Below are positions 41,462 through 52,449 of a stretch of 64,000 nucleotides of DNA, one piece after another. Below the pieces are notes generated by a model that had not been told where the DNA came from, did not search any database, and saw only the letters and a list, made by a program, of their open reading frames with translations. Numbering within the stretch: the stretch's first letter is position 1; each line of letters starts with the position of its first letter. The DNA lies in assembly GCA_017506865.1 (NCBI GenBank), contig JAFCMP010000021.1, forward strand, positions 372,001-436,000. The letters run 5' to 3'. This DNA comes from Tribonema minus. Lineage: Eukaryota > Sar > Xanthophyceae > Tribonematales > Tribonemataceae. The position numbers were made by a program, and so were the translations under genes.

Positions 41462-41620
41462 TCACGCGATAATGTCACGGTTTTCATTGTACTTGGTAAG
41501 CTTAGCCCCCAGCTTCGTGTACACACGCAGCCGCTTGGCAAACATGCTGCGGAATAGCGGAACGGCATCGACGAAGTCGATCACCAGAGGCGGCCGCCCT
41601 CTACCCCTCTGAATCCTTCC
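41462..41620 (-). pseudogene. Copy of the 3' end of the A18-type helicase gene
   Basis: Encodes the same C-terminal 50 residues as the helicase at 47759 (GRIQRGRGRPPLV, DAVPLF, SMFAKRLRVY) with few changes, on the same strand, and the ~190 bp downstream also match. Only the end of the gene is present, so it is a fragment. It is joined on its upstream side to unrelated sequence that recurs at 39090. Confidence 0.9.
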
Positions 41621-42729
41621 CGCGTTATCTGTGCTGGCCGTGGAGTTGAAGTTGGTTGAAAACATCGGCACGCAGCAGAGGGAGGCAGCAGCAGCAGAAG
41701 GCAGCAGCAAGGCAGGCAGCAGGGCCGTGACGAGCGTCGCCAGCATGTCCACCAGGCACTCGAGCACCGGCGTCCGCTGCGGCTTGCCGAGCTCCATGGC
41801 CTCCTTGTCCATGCTCTCTACAGCTTTCACGGCCAAGCAGACGGTTCTCGCCATGGTCCGTATGACCGCCGCAGCCGCAGCAGCGGCAGTGCCCTGGGTG
41901 GGCGGTCTCGTTTTGATCGTAAATGAGGCCGTGAAGTTGTATGATGCCGACGCAGCGACGAGACGTTGTGTCACACAATTACACAATCATCGCACATGTG
42001 TAGCACCCGCATAGCGTACATTTCGTTGTGGATGGGACCTATCAGGCGTGTTGTTTCCGCTGCGCCTTGCGTTTTGCATGATGCTCGGTCGTCTGTTGTA
42101 CTTGCGATCTCGTTCAATCATACGCTTCGTTCACAATTTTTTCCTACACAAATGGCAGCAAGCACACGCACTCCTCTTGCTCCTGCCACTCCGCCCACAC
42201 TCACACATGCTTGCCACCGATTCAAGATGACTCAATCACCATCATGCCCCCCCTTGTGACCCTGCTCGGCACCGCCCACCCGGCTCCTCTGCGATCGGGG
42301 CTGACACAAGCAGGGCTGGCGCCCGACGCGCTGTCTGTCCTCATCACTACTGCCATCATCTGACGACTCACATGAGCGGGTCTGTGAGTGGCTCCAGGGC
42401 GCCTCCGTGAATGGCCACCATGTCAATAGGCGAAAATTACAGCGAGCTTTATATCGTTGACGCGTATTGGGCTGTACGTAAGGCGTGCAGGGTTGTGAGG
42501 TGCAAGCGATACGGCGGTATACGTCAAGCATTGCGTAATGTGTAGGCGATGCCATACTTACTGCGCCCCAAGCAAAGCCACTCGGAACGCTTCGGCGTAC
42601 GGCAAATTTGTAATGGCGTCCGCTGAAGTTTTATGCTGACATTGTGACGTGGTCAATTGTCGCGAATCAACAAAGTTTCACAAACCAAGCCTCACGATCC
42701 ACAACTGCTACTCTGTCTTGTAGGCGGCG
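41621..42729. other. Decayed or non-coding sequence
   Basis: A minus-strand frame over 41700-41990 contains RTVCLAVKAVESMDKEAMELGKP and may be a remnant of some gene, but no family is recognised. The rest (42000-42729) holds short frames only. Confidence 0.35.
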
Positions 42730-45629
42730 ATGAGGGGTGTTGCACCTGGGCTGCTGGCCCTCTTTGTGCTGACTTGTGCCGACGAGCGCCGTCAACCTCA
42801 GGGCCTCAGAGGCGCGCAGCCGCAGGGAGGGCGCTCCTTAACGTTTGGCGCATGTCCCTTGCTGAGCGATGAGTGCGCCGCCCAGCTTGTGGGCGCACCT
42901 GGCCCGCCAGGCCCACCAGGCTGTGCAGGCCCCGCTGGCGAGGCAGGCCCTGCCGGTGAGCGTGGCGAGCAAGGGCCTGCAGGTGAGCAAGGAGAGCGAG
43001 GCGAGCCAGGGCCACCGGGACCTGCAGGTGGGAGCGGCGAACCTGGCAATGGCAACAGCGGACGGTGCCCGGATGCCGCTGAAAAGCTCAGAGGTGAGAG
43101 CGCTGAAATTCGCATACGATCCGTAACTTGGCTGTGAATCTGCATGGGATTGCTGATAGAAAAGAAGTACAGAACCTAGCGTCAGCGCCTGGCGCCCAGT
43201 GACTCCCTCTGCTTATCTTCATGATAACGGGGTTTACGTAGATAGCCACAATCTCCAGTTCAGTGCCCACTATGGTGACCTTGGCCTGCATGCAAAACTT
43301 TGAGATGGAGTCTGCGTGGAGCTGCGTGGCCCTTAGATGGGTCTGTCTGTGGGGGGAGAGTCTTGTAGCTTTGTTTAGTATGCCTGCTAGTATGTGGGGG
43401 ACAGTCGCTTGCGAGTGCTTTGTTGGGGGTGATGTGGGGGGCGGGGTGTGGCGTGCAAGCTTGCATGCTACATCCAAGAGTGAAAACAAGGACACACCTA
43501 CAACATGGCATTTCCACAGCCACAAGTGGAATATAATAAAAGTACAAAACCTGAATTTAAGGATCCGCTCCGCCCATCCGCGACCCTGAAACCCATAAAG
43601 CAACCGAGCACTTATGCTATAGTGAGGTCAGTCAAGACCCTCAAACTGTTGAAGTTAGATAATAGAAGGTTGTTGGCCTCACTCAGACGCACCAGAAGAG
43701 CTCTTGGTTGTTGAAGTTGAGATTGGTGGAGCCATGCTATTGCACGTTGAGCAGTGATATGACAGTTGAAGTTAGCATGAAGTTGAAGTTTGAATATCAC
43801 CGTTGAAGTTCAATACCACATCAGGATCAATATCAACTTCAACAAGCGAGTAGTCGGCAGATGCCCCTGACATCGGGCTACAGCATGCCATAACCCAACT
43901 TCAATACCAGTTCTGTCCTGGAGACTTTACTACTGGACAAGCGCCTCGGTTGCTTCTTGGCTTTCAGGGTCGCGGATGAGCGGAGCGGATCCTAATTTTC
44001 TACGAGGACGTACAAGATCGAGTCGTGCACGCGCAGCCGTTGACGCACTTCTGTTTCTGACTTGACGCCCACCTACCTCTGCGAGCAGACCTGCTGCCGT
44101 CATGCGCGTCCGGGAAGGAGCAGCGCTTGCTGGTGTGCTCGGTGGTCAGTGTCGCGCCCGGCGACACCAAGGCGGCCATCGCCACAGCCAATGGTATGAC
44201 GGTCGACACACTTGACACCATGAATGGCCTCTGCGGCGGCGCCGGCGACAACGGCATCAGCGCCGGCCAGAGGCTGTACGTGCTGCCCTGCGGCTGCAAC
44301 GTCTTGCCCAAGCCTGAGCCTGAGGGCGGCGGCCGTGATCTGCAGGTGAACCCGGCCGACGTCAAGTGCGGCCTAAGCATAGCAGGCACCGTCGTAGGGT
44401 TCATCGCGTCTTTATTCACCGCCAACCTTGCCGCCATAGTTGTGTCGATCCCCGGCGCGGCAAACAACATATACAGCTGTTTGTCGGCGCCCAACACGCC
44501 AGCGGCGTACCAGCCCGACATTGCCGCAATCTGGAAGGCCATCGAGAACCTCGCCGCAGACCTGCTCGAGCTCAGGCGCGACGTTTTAGCCGGTCAGCTC
44601 GTCTCATTCAAGGCGGACATTGACTTCGTATTGAGCGAGCTGAGCACCATCAACTTCCCCACTGGCCGCGGAGCACACGTCGCCGGCGGTCTAGGTGACC
44701 CCGGGCGCCTTCACCGAGCCAAGTACAAGTACAACATCGGCAGGGGCTACAGCGCCACCCAGGTCAACCGTGTCGCTGCGCTGCTGGACCAGTACGAGTC
44801 CATACTCGCAGGCTCGGACCGCGGGCTCGATTTCCTGGTGCGGCGGACGTACCCCTCCGCCGCCATTGCCGCTTCTGACCTGGTGTCGGTGATGCCGTGG
44901 GTGCTGGCGGGCATGGGGGCGTGGCTACAGGTGCAGCGGGAGATGGCGGACTTAAACAGGTGCTCCTGGGACCACATACACTTCTCGACCGTCATCAACA
45001 CCCTGAACGAGTTACCCAACGACGTGGTGCGCAGCTTCCTGGCGGAGGTGAATGCCGCCATCGTAACATCGTTCACCCCCACATCCGAGATAACCAAGCA
45101 GCCCCTGCCTCCCGCTGCAGACTACCGGTGCTCCCAGATGACTAGCGCCCGCGAGGCTGGTGAAGGATCTTGGCTGGCTTCCTACAATAACTGGTCCAAC
45201 GTGGCAGACAATCCGGTGTGGGCGGACTACGAGATACTTGAGTATAGAGACATAGGCTGGCGTTTACCACTGCCCTACTATCCGCTGTACGACCAATTCA
45301 TCCCTGACAAACTCACCAAGTACGTCACCTGCCTCATCAAGGAGGAATCGGGTGGTGAGTTTGGCGACATATGGCCCGACAAGCAGTTCACGTTTCGCAC
45401 TTTTCTTGATTATAGAGACAAGGACTTCTGCGACGACGAAAACGATAATTTCGCGAGGTGCATGTGCGGGATAGTGTGCGTCCCTGTTGCGCACACAGAG
45501 GATCGTATTCGCAATGTTGCTCTGGGACCTGACTTGGACGCGGCTTTCCGCGAGTTTGCTAAAAAGTCGCAGGTGTGGTTTGCAAATCTCTTTGAGGCCG
45601 GAGGATATTTCGATTCTGGTTGCTCGTGA
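42730..45629 (+). CDS. Secreted collagen-like / LysM-type gene, probably spliced
   Basis: Exon-like segment 1 (42730 to about 43094) starts MRGVAPGLLALFVLTC, a signal peptide, and then about 18 Gly-X-Y triplets (GPPGPPGCAGPAGEAGPAGE style) typical of collagen-like proteins; a possible donor (AGAG-GTGAGA) follows. The second segment (about 44089-45629, ~510 codons) begins after a pyrimidine-containing CGAGCAG acceptor and has a LysM carbohydrate-binding domain (VSVAPGDTKAAIATANGMTV..L..MNG..ISAGQRLYVLPCG), hydrophobic helices (about residues 75-115 of this part), and a long helical, cysteine-sparse tail. Whether the two belong to one transcript is uncertain; orientation, signal peptide and splice-like borders favour it. 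Probably extracellular and glycan-binding. Confidence 0.6.
43150..43545 (-). repeat. Dispersed ~390-bp repeat, copy 1
   Basis: On the minus strand it matches 62367-62770 from GTACTTTTATTATATTCCAC to GGCGCCAGGCGCTGACGCTAG. It lies in the probable intron of the collagen/LysM gene. The rest of the interval (43546-44088) shows AAGTTGAAGTT-type short repeats and no gene. Confidence 0.9.
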
Positions 45630-47308
45630 GGCAACTTTTGCTGATGATTGGCTCCTTAGGCATTTTTCAAGGCGTGTTCAGCTGCGTCCCTGCCTTCACT
45701 AGCGAATTATGAGCACAGCTCCTCTTGGGTGATCTCGAGGCATGGTAGTCTAGCATGGGCAATAATCGCATGTGATGCGCTCTACGATTGCATGTGCGTT
45801 GCTGTGCAGTTGTGCACTCGCTAACTGCCGGCATGTCATGCCGTTAACCAGAATGAACGAGCACGGCCATAAGTACAAACACTTGTATCGCTGCAGCCTT
45901 GTCATGCGTGCCATTCGACATTCCTGCTGAGTTGCTCCGAGTGCATACGCCAGGACGCCAATGCCATTGCTGTCCCAACACTTTCGCTTCTGCATGATAG
46001 TATCAGCGACAACAAGCAGTTCAAAGTGTCCCAAATTTGTGTATAGTGGAGTGGTAAACACGAGGGAAGGAAACGGGAGTGCTACGAGTGATTTGTGATG
46101 CATCAATAAAGATGGTGTCTGTGCGAGCATGCTGACAGGCATGTACGCTGCCAGGCACGTCGGTGGAGCACGAAGCGTAGGATATCGCCCATGTACCCAT
46201 CCGGCATGAAACTGGGAGCAATGGTACTATCCATCGCCAGGCGCACTGACCTTCGCCGTGGGAGCTGCAGGTTGAAGCTCGGCATATCTTGAAGTGCCGA
46301 TGCGGCGGCTGGTGTTGCTGCCGTACTGGCGAGCTGGTGATGAGGCAAGGAGGGCCGCCGCAGAGGGCTAAGTCCTGCGTGTTGGAGGCTTCACATGGTG
46401 TGGTGGTGTTGTTTGTCTTGCTCGGGGAAAAGTAAGCGGGGACTCTACTCACACATGATCCGACGACTCGCGTGGTGGATCAAATGTACATATTGGTTCT
46501 GACGCGGTGACTTCAGTCCACCATGTGGATGTGTCGCAGTGCTTGTAGGAATTGAGCATGCAACCAACTGGTCTGAAAGGTAGCGAGATCTCCCCTGTTG
46601 TGCTAGATGCAAATTACACAGCAAGTGTCTGCAAACTCGTTCTAGTGCAGGCACAGATCAGCCCCCAAGTTGAGGCGCGGAGGGACTTAAGTCATTGCAT
46701 AGGTGTGATGACGTGTCACGCCGCGCTTGCATGCAACACGCGACCGCAGTGCTGCAGCGCTTTCACTGCACCACACAACAGGCCTCAAATTATCATTGCG
46801 TCAACAAAAAGACCCACAGAGCATGCTCAATGACCATGGAGGCCAATGCCCGTTTGCAGCGCAGGCTGAGGGCCAAAGACAGTCGCATGCAACTTCAAAT
46901 TCAGATCAGAACCATAGTCGCATTCAACTTCAAGTCACACTGTGGCATTCGTCACGAGCTGCTCAAAACACTTTTGCTGCAGCAGCACTCGCGCCATCTG
47001 TTGTAAGGCAGCAGGCACACAACAGCTATGATTCTTTGAAGCATTTGGGACAGCAGCGCACATCCGCAGGGACCAGGGACCAGGTGCAGAAAAAGCACAG
47101 CCATGCTAGTCACAGCATGACACTGCTGATGACGGTGCTGCAAGTATAATGTGCGGGAGTGTTTCCATAAGGTCGAGCGTGTTCACAAACTCTGAAGTGT
47201 AACTCGGTGTTGAAGATCGTGCGCTCGACAGAACGCACAACAAACCGACAGGTGAAAATGGGAGCCCTTGGACCGTGTGGAGGTCAAGCTGACGGGCCTG
47301 GATAACAT
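45630..47308. other. Decayed or non-coding sequence
   Basis: No gene can be supported. Minus-strand segments at 45750-46100 (TPLYTNLGHFELLVVADT) and 46200-46290 (RRRSVRLAMDSTIAPSF, MGDILRFVLHRR) have protein-like composition in different frames and may be remnants of one old gene. The remainder is unstructured. Confidence 0.35.
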
Positions 47309-47539
47309 GTGATGAGGGAGATTCAGAAGATCAACACTACGGAGGCGATCAACAAGAGCACTACGCAGGCTAACGATCGCGCCGAGCGCATCGAGGAACT
47401 GCTTCAGGACATGAAGAACAGCACTACGCAGGCGATTTACAAGAGCACTACGGAGGCGAACGATCACGCTGAAGAGGTGGACGCTCGCGCCGAGCGCATT
47501 GAGGTACTGCTGACGCAGATCCTGGCTAAACTGCCTTAG
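47309..47539 (+). CDS. Small coiled-coil protein, 76 aa
   Basis: Encodes two imperfect repeats of KSTTQANDRAERIEELLQDM type with heptad-spaced hydrophobics, predicted to form a coiled coil. The coding DNA is itself a duplicated ACTACGCAGGC.. unit. It could be the end of a longer decayed gene or a genuine small gene. No family recognised. Confidence 0.4.
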   Translation: MMREIQKINTTEAINKSTTQANDRAERIEELLQDMKNSTTQAIYKSTTEANDHAEEVDARAERIEVLLTQILAKLP

Positions 47540-47758
47540 GTCAAAGCGTTCCAGCACGGGGCGATGTTCAAATAGAGAACATTGCGTGGGCAGCAGCAGG
47601 CAGGCAGCAGGAGTACAGACACAAAGCAGGCAAAAAGAAGAAAGCAGAGCAGAGGTCTGAATTTGAATATGTGCAATTATTGTGCTATTCAGTAACATCA
47701 GCGACAGGCGGCTATGGGGTGTGCAAGACCTCAAATGTACGATGCTTTTCTGCATAGA

Positions 47759-49150
47759 TCAAGCGATAACATCCCGGTTCTCATCGTACTTGGTCATCTT
47801 AGCCCCCAGCTTTTTGTACACGCGCAGCCGCTTGGCAAACATGCTGAGGAATAGCGGAACGGCATCTACGATATCAATCACAAGAGGCGGCCGCCCTCTG
47901 CCACGCTGAATCCGTCCCACTGTCTGAGTGATGACCCCTTCGCCTGAGCGGGGAGTCGTTAGAATGAGCGTATCGAGCGGGAGGTCAAGGCCTTCTGCTG
48001 CTAGACCGTAGCTGGCGAACACCACCTGCGCGTCCCCCGCTGCCGCGCGCTCTGCTTTCTTGGCCGCGCCGAATAGGAACGACGTGGTGACCGAGTCCCT
48101 TACCCTTCGATCCAAATCGCGCAAGAGGCTTATGCGGTCCGCCAGTACGATGATCTTGCGTCGCTTGGATGCGCACAGCAGTATCCATGCCGCTGCTACG
48201 CGCTGGCGCATGTCGGCTCTCGCATTCGTCATGTCGGTGAGCAGATTTATCATGCCTGCGATGTTGCTCACATCCTTTCCCCCTCTGCTTATGAGTTTGG
48301 TGCGTACCGGGCCGTCGCCCATCATGACAGCGAACACCCTCAAATCGTCGGCAGGAGGCCTCGTCACCTCGTATACTATCTCTCCGATGCTCCATGCCAA
48401 AAAGTCTGACAGCCCGTCGGGGCGGGTCGGCGTGGCAGACAGGCCTAGCCTGTACTTGCATCCCGCATTCGCCACGGCCCTGCTCAACTGGAGAGCACAC
48501 ACATGATGCGCCTCATCTACAATCATGAGCTCACACCCTGCTGTCTGCATGTCATAATCTCGCACCGCCAAGGATTTGAGAGAGGCTATGACATGCGTCT
48601 TGTCGTCGACATTGAATGTGTTCTGCTTGATCAACCCGACGCGGGCGTTGGGGAAGTACTGTACGATGGCCGCTGCCCACTGCGTCACCAGCACATCGGT
48701 ATGGCACACGATGAGGCCCCTGACGCCCATTTTTGCCGCCACATGGAGTGCTGTGACCGTCTTTCCGTAGCCGCACGGCAGCACGAGAAGTCCGCCGCCT
48801 CCGTACTCCTTCGAAAATGCCTTCATGATGGACTCTGTCGCCTCCACTTGATGAGGCCTCAGCTGCGTGATGGCGGAGACCACATCCTCATCCTCTAAAC
48901 GCACGCCCTCGAATTGATGGTCTTCAACAGATACCGCTCCCAACTTTTCCAAATTGTCCAGCCCCCAGAACTTGGGGACCTCAAGAACCTTGCCATGAAG
49001 TGTATCTTTGATGTTGTAGGCGATCAGCGTACCCGGATCAGAGAGCGGGCTCAGCGCCTTCTGCAAAACTGTGAGCTCCTGCACACACCTGCTCTGCTCC
49101 GCGCTCTCGGTGAAAGGCACCCTGACGCAAGTTGTGAGCATCGCTTTCAT
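47759..49150 (-). CDS. SF2 DNA helicase, poxvirus A18-like, 463 aa
   Basis: Superfamily 2 helicase with motif I PCGYGKT (about residue 125), motif II DEAH, motif III SATPTR and motif VI QTVGRIQRGRG. The order and the flanking sequence (HQVEATESIM before motif I, GLSATPTRPDG) match the A18R-type helicases of NCLDVs and XPB/SSL2 relatives, which help release transcripts and handle DNA in viral replication. Length (463) is usual for the family, and the protein looks whole. Its 3' end and downstream flank are duplicated at 41276-41620. This is one of the strongest viral markers in the window. Confidence 0.92.
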   Translation of the reverse strand: MKAMLTTCVRVPFTESAEQSRCVQELTVLQKALSPLSDPGTLIAYNIKDTLHGKVLEVPKFWGLDNLEKLGAVSVEDHQFEGVRLEDEDVVSAITQLRPHQVEATESIMKAFSKEYGGGGLLVLPCGYGKTVTALHVAAKMGVRGLIVCHTDVLVTQWAAAIVQYFPNARVGLIKQNTFNVDDKTHVIASLKSLAVRDYDMQTAGCELMIVDEAHHVCALQLSRAVANAGCKYRLGLSATPTRPDGLSDFLAWSIGEIVYEVTRPPADDLRVFAVMMGDGPVRTKLISRGGKDVSNIAGMINLLTDMTNARADMRQRVAAAWILLCASKRRKIIVLADRISLLRDLDRRVRDSVTTSFLFGAAKKAERAAAGDAQVVFASYGLAAEGLDLPLDTLILTTPRSGEGVITQTVGRIQRGRGRPPLVIDIVDAVPLFLSMFAKRLRVYKKLGAKMTKYDENRDVIA

Positions 49151-49221
49151 TGCGCAATCTGTGTGTGGAGTGATCGGTCACGCAGTTGTCTCAGATTAAA
49201 AATATTACGGTTTACACGAGC

Positions 49222-49527
49222 CTATTTAAATTTGTATTCTACGACCAAATTTGTGTTGGATGGCTGGCGTTGCTGCGGGGCGCCCAATCCGATTGGCACA
49301 TTATACTTCTGTGTGGAATAAATAGTCCCGACCCTGAAAATCCCTTCTTCATACACGACGTTCACGCCGCTGAGGGCATCTCCAATCGGGAACACTGCGG
49401 GCTGTTGAGCGGTACTCCCCTGCATTGCCTTCGGGAGCTGTAACTGTCTGTTTGCTATGGCAGAGTCCATGTCGCGGTCGCCGCCTAGAGCTGCAGGTCT
49501 CGAGTACTGCTGGATTAGGCTGTCCAT
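49222..49527 (-). CDS. Hypothetical protein, 101 aa
   Basis: Family not recognised. Proline/glutamine-containing N-terminus, a strand-rich centre (PIGDALSGVNVVYEEGIFRVGTIY) and a basic end. A TATATAA-type box (about 49553-49559) lies 26 nt upstream of the ATG, supporting this start. It converges with nothing and sits just upstream of the helicase gene on the same strand. Possibly a small virion protein. Confidence 0.55.
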   Translation of the reverse strand: MDSLIQQYSRPAALGGDRDMDSAIANRQLQLPKAMQGSTAQQPAVFPIGDALSGVNVVYEEGIFRVGTIYSTQKYNVPIGLGAPQQRQPSNTNLVVEYKFK

Positions 49528-49552
49528 CTACTTGCACTTTACTTCATATTGT

Positions 49553-49559
49553 ATATAAA
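49553..49559 (-). promoter_or_regulatory. TATA-like box for the 101-aa gene
   Basis: TATATAA-type sequence on the minus strand, 26 nt upstream of the ATG at 49527. Similar boxes precede the starts at 52020 and 60403. Confidence 0.5.
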
Positions 49560-49615
49560 AATGTTGACTTCATGGTACATTGAACAAACAGATGGAAGCG
49601 GTCAACACTGTAGAT

Positions 49616-50790
49616 TCAGTTGTCGATAGCGTACGCCACATCGTCAATATGTGCGGGGACGCGATCCTCGCCCTCACGCTTCTCTCCTTCGTCCACCCAG
49701 CCCATGGCCTCAAGGAACGCGATGGACCTGTCGCTGCTCCTCGCCTTGCCCATGAGCCGGGTGAACTGAACCACCTCGAAGCCCAATCCCCCGCACCCTG
49801 CCTGGGCGCACTTCTCCTGGATGACTGTTTTGGCTGCGTGCGACGGGGCGATGACTCCGGCGGACTCGCAACTCCTCAGGAAAGTTGACGTGGTAGCCGT
49901 CTTCCCGCAGCCCGCCAGTCCCGTGACGACCGTGCAGTGGTGCTTGAACATCACCGTCATCGCAGCCAGCTGACCTGCATCGTGCTCAACGAAAGTCTTC
50001 TCTGAGAACTCAGACGCACCGATCAGCGGGCGCAAGCAGATTTCGCTCAGCGCCGCGCACAACGCCTTCTCACTGGCTCGACGTCCGGCGTCTTGTAATA
50101 CGCCACTCCTTCAAACTCCCTGGTGACGAAGAACCGCTTGTCGAGCAGCAGCTGCATGCCGGGGGTGACGCCCCCTCCGGTCTTCACGCCGAAGTGCGAG
50201 GCGAGCAGCGCCGTATCCGATGAGTATGCTGGATACTCTGATGCAGGCCCGTCGTAGCTGTTCCACAGCTGGAGAGCCTGCTTTGTCACAGGAGGGATGA
50301 TCTCGTTGATGGAGCTGGCTACGAACTCCACAGCGCTCTTGTGCAAGCTGAGCTCCCTGTGCTCGTCATATGCGACGTCGTGCCACTTGAATTTGTCGAG
50401 GAGTGTCTCGCACACGCCCTTGCGCCGAACCTCTGCGATGAATCGGTCCATGTCGCATTTCGTCCCTCTGTCCATCATCTCTTTGCACACATGCTGCGCC
50501 GTCCACCAGAAGCTCGCCTGTTGTTTTTTGGTGAGGACGCTTTTCAGCCCGTCTGGGAGTGGAGCGACATGCAACTCTACTGAACCCCCTTTCTCCTGCA
50601 CCACAAATTCCAATTCCTCCTTGAACGACTTTAGGGATTTGTCCCAGAAGTAGAGTGACGGCGCCTTGACATCACGTGCTGCTCCGCGCGTAGAGCGGCT
50701 CGTGAACTTGACATATCGATTTTGGTGCCTCCCCCTACAGCTGTAAGCGCCGTTGCGCCTCTTGCACACGTGTCTGCCGATGATAGTCAT
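49616..50790 (-). pseudogene. P-loop (RecD/PIF1-like) helicase gene, broken
   Basis: Two minus-strand frames. The upstream one (50047-50790) is a 240-residue N-terminal region with no family match (contains KKQQASFWWTAQHVCKEMM). The downstream one (49616-50062) has a Walker A motif GLAGCGKTATTSTFL followed by SAGVIAPSHAAK, as in superfamily 1 RecD/PIF1-type helicases, preceded by a LAAMTVMFKHH helix that fits the Q-motif position. Motor motifs beyond the first part are not present here. About one or two breaks. Such helicases are common in NCLDVs. Confidence 0.65.
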
Positions 50791-50824
50791 ATGCTCTGAG
50801 TGTGTGAGCTCCTGCCGTATGAAA

Positions 50825-50945
50825 ACATAATATACAGATTCAAGGATTCAGGATTTTGCAGATTCAAGGATTCAAGGGTATATCGCGCAGCTAAAAGATT
50901 CAGGGTTTCAGGATTCGGGGATTCGGGTTCAAAGGTTCCGGGAGC
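50825..50945 (+). repeat. GATTCAAGG/GATTCAGG cluster
   Basis: Eight or so imperfect GATTCAAGGATTC / GATTCGGG units, the same family as at 21590-21830 and 56100-56245. It precedes the glutaredoxin-like gene at 51033. Confidence 0.7.
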
Positions 50946-51032
50946 CGTGCGCGAATCATGTTATGAACCTTGCTGCATGGCAACGACCAAAAAATATGTG
51001 TCAACTGTGTAACTGTGTGTAGCACCATTACG

Positions 51033-51284
51033 ATGAGATACGATGTTTGTCTACCGGTTATTAAGGAGTTGATCGACCAAGAGGAGAGCATGATTATAGG
51101 CATGTCGCACTGCGGATACACGTTACGCGCTATCCAACGAGAGCCGCTCTTCTACAGAATCATGCTCGACGACAATGTTGACGCCGTCGAGGCGCTTGCT
51201 TATCTCCAGAACACGTACCACCAGTCAACCGTCCCGTATGTGTTCAGAAAAGGTGTTTTTCTAGGCGGTAGTGACTCCCTGTGA
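51033..51284 (+). CDS. Glutaredoxin-like protein, 83 aa
   Basis: Small thioredoxin-fold protein. Active-site region MSHCGYT near residue 25 follows a beta strand (ESMIIG), and the C-terminal block TVPYVFRKGVFLGGSDSL matches the cis-proline (VP) and GG-D motifs that bind glutathione in glutaredoxins. The single active-site cysteine gives a monothiol-like pattern. NCLDVs often carry glutaredoxins for virion disulfide chemistry or as ribonucleotide reductase partners. The ATG at 51033 is preferred because it gives a typical glutaredoxin length; the frame is open to 50970. A GATTC repeat cluster lies upstream. Confidence 0.8.
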   Translation: MRYDVCLPVIKELIDQEESMIIGMSHCGYTLRAIQREPLFYRIMLDDNVDAVEALAYLQNTYHQSTVPYVFRKGVFLGGSDSL

Positions 51285-51538
51285 GTTACTGTGTGTTATC
51301 GGATTTACCACCTTCCATTGCCGGGTGGTGCTGCTGCTGATATTGTGTAGCATGACCTTAACTACTTTCAGGCCTCTGAATATAAAGTAGTTTTCAGAGA
51401 TGAATGAGCGACTCCCTCATCAAACGGAGCCCTTATGTCATCATACGGCAGGGCAAAGTGACTGAGCGTGATAATGTAGACGCAGTTGCAAGCAGCGCGA
51501 GCAGCGTGGTGTGAGAAAGGCAACAGGTAGGATTGTAT

Positions 51539-51886
51539 TTACTCGGCAGCAATCGCATCCTCTTGCTGGAAAGCATAGAGAGCGGCATCTCGCTCGATGA
51601 AAGCGGCATCTAGTTCTGTTGCCTGGTACACGCTGCTCGTATCTTTGTCACTTTCAATTTCGATCACTGCGGCAGCACCAACACCACCTACACCTGCTGC
51701 GGAGCCCCCACCGGCATCCCCTGCTGACCCGTCCTCCGCAGAGAGTGCCGCACCGCCACCTCCACCGCCAGCGTCGCCACCTGCCTCTCCTTCAGGTGCC
51801 GTGTATGCACGTTTGGCATCGGCACTGGCATCCGGGTCCGGTGCAGCACCTTTCTTGCTGGCGATCTTTAGCGACATTAACGACAT
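51539..51886 (-). CDS. Acidic Gly/Ala-rich protein, 115 aa
   Basis: Low-complexity protein: a lysine-containing N-terminus, a glycine/alanine tract in the middle, then an acidic stretch IEIESDKDTSS that resembles a SUMO-interacting or CK2-type motif, and a helical end (AAFIERDAALYAFQQ). The opposite strand also has an open frame with a hydrophobic start and proline repeats, so strand assignment is moderate. Family not recognised. Confidence 0.4.
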   Translation of the reverse strand: MSLMSLKIASKKGAAPDPDASADAKRAYTAPEGEAGGDAGGGGGGAALSAEDGSAGDAGGGSAAGVGGVGAAAVIEIESDKDTSSVYQATELDAAFIERDAALYAFQQEDAIAAE

Positions 51887-51987
51887 TTAGCCTCCTTGTA
51901 AGCGCGAAGTGGTGGCGCGGCGCGTTTTGAAAAGCCACTTTCTCGTTGGTACTCGCCTTCGGACGCCTATGTGTTCAGAATCACTTC

Positions 51988-51994
51988 TATATAA
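51988..51994 (+). promoter_or_regulatory. TATA-like box upstream of 52020
   Basis: TATATAA, 26 nt before the ATG at 52020. Confidence 0.5.
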
Positions 51995-52019
51995 TCTCGA
52001 GGCACAACACTGAGAGACG

Positions 52020-52385
52020 ATGGCAACGACAATGCAGGCGAAGAAAAAGCAGCGTACCTCCACCCCTGAAAACAAGAATTACATACGCAAATTCGTTCAG
52101 GATAGGGGACTTGCCATTGGACTTTTCAAGTGCCCTAGTTGGTGTTTCCCGATCGACGATCCTTTTTACATGCAGATTCATATGGTGGGAGCGATGATGG
52201 AAGCATTCAGAGAGTGCAAGTGGGGGAGATGTGAAACACCTCACGCTCGGGGAGGAGTGTGATTTTTTCCATTCAAGGAATATTTTGGACCCGACCTGAG
52301 GGGCGTCATCAAGAGTGTCAACGATGCGGCTGCCAATGCTTTCGCGATGCTGGACTGGGTCAACGGCGCATTGTTCCTCGCGTAA
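52020..52385 (+). pseudogene. Small hypothetical gene, broken
   Basis: Begins MATTMQAKKKQRTSTPENKN with a basic N-terminus and has FVQDRGLAIGLFKC and DDPFYMQIHMVGA; coding-like sequence (FGPDLRGVIKSV, NAFAMLDWVNGALF) continues to 52385. About 120 codons in all, with about one break. The TATA-like box at 51988 supports the start. Family not recognised. Confidence 0.5.
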
Positions 52386-52449
52386 TATCATTGTATTACT
52401 TTTCGTCGTGAAATTGTTATTTTGACCGTCTTCTTTCGCATTGAGTGTT

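Noticed and set aside
51597-51890. Plus-strand proline-rich secreted protein
   Set aside because: It is antisense to the acidic minus-strand frame; the hydrophobic start is encoded opposite an acidic tract, and no promoter was seen. Kept only as an alternative.
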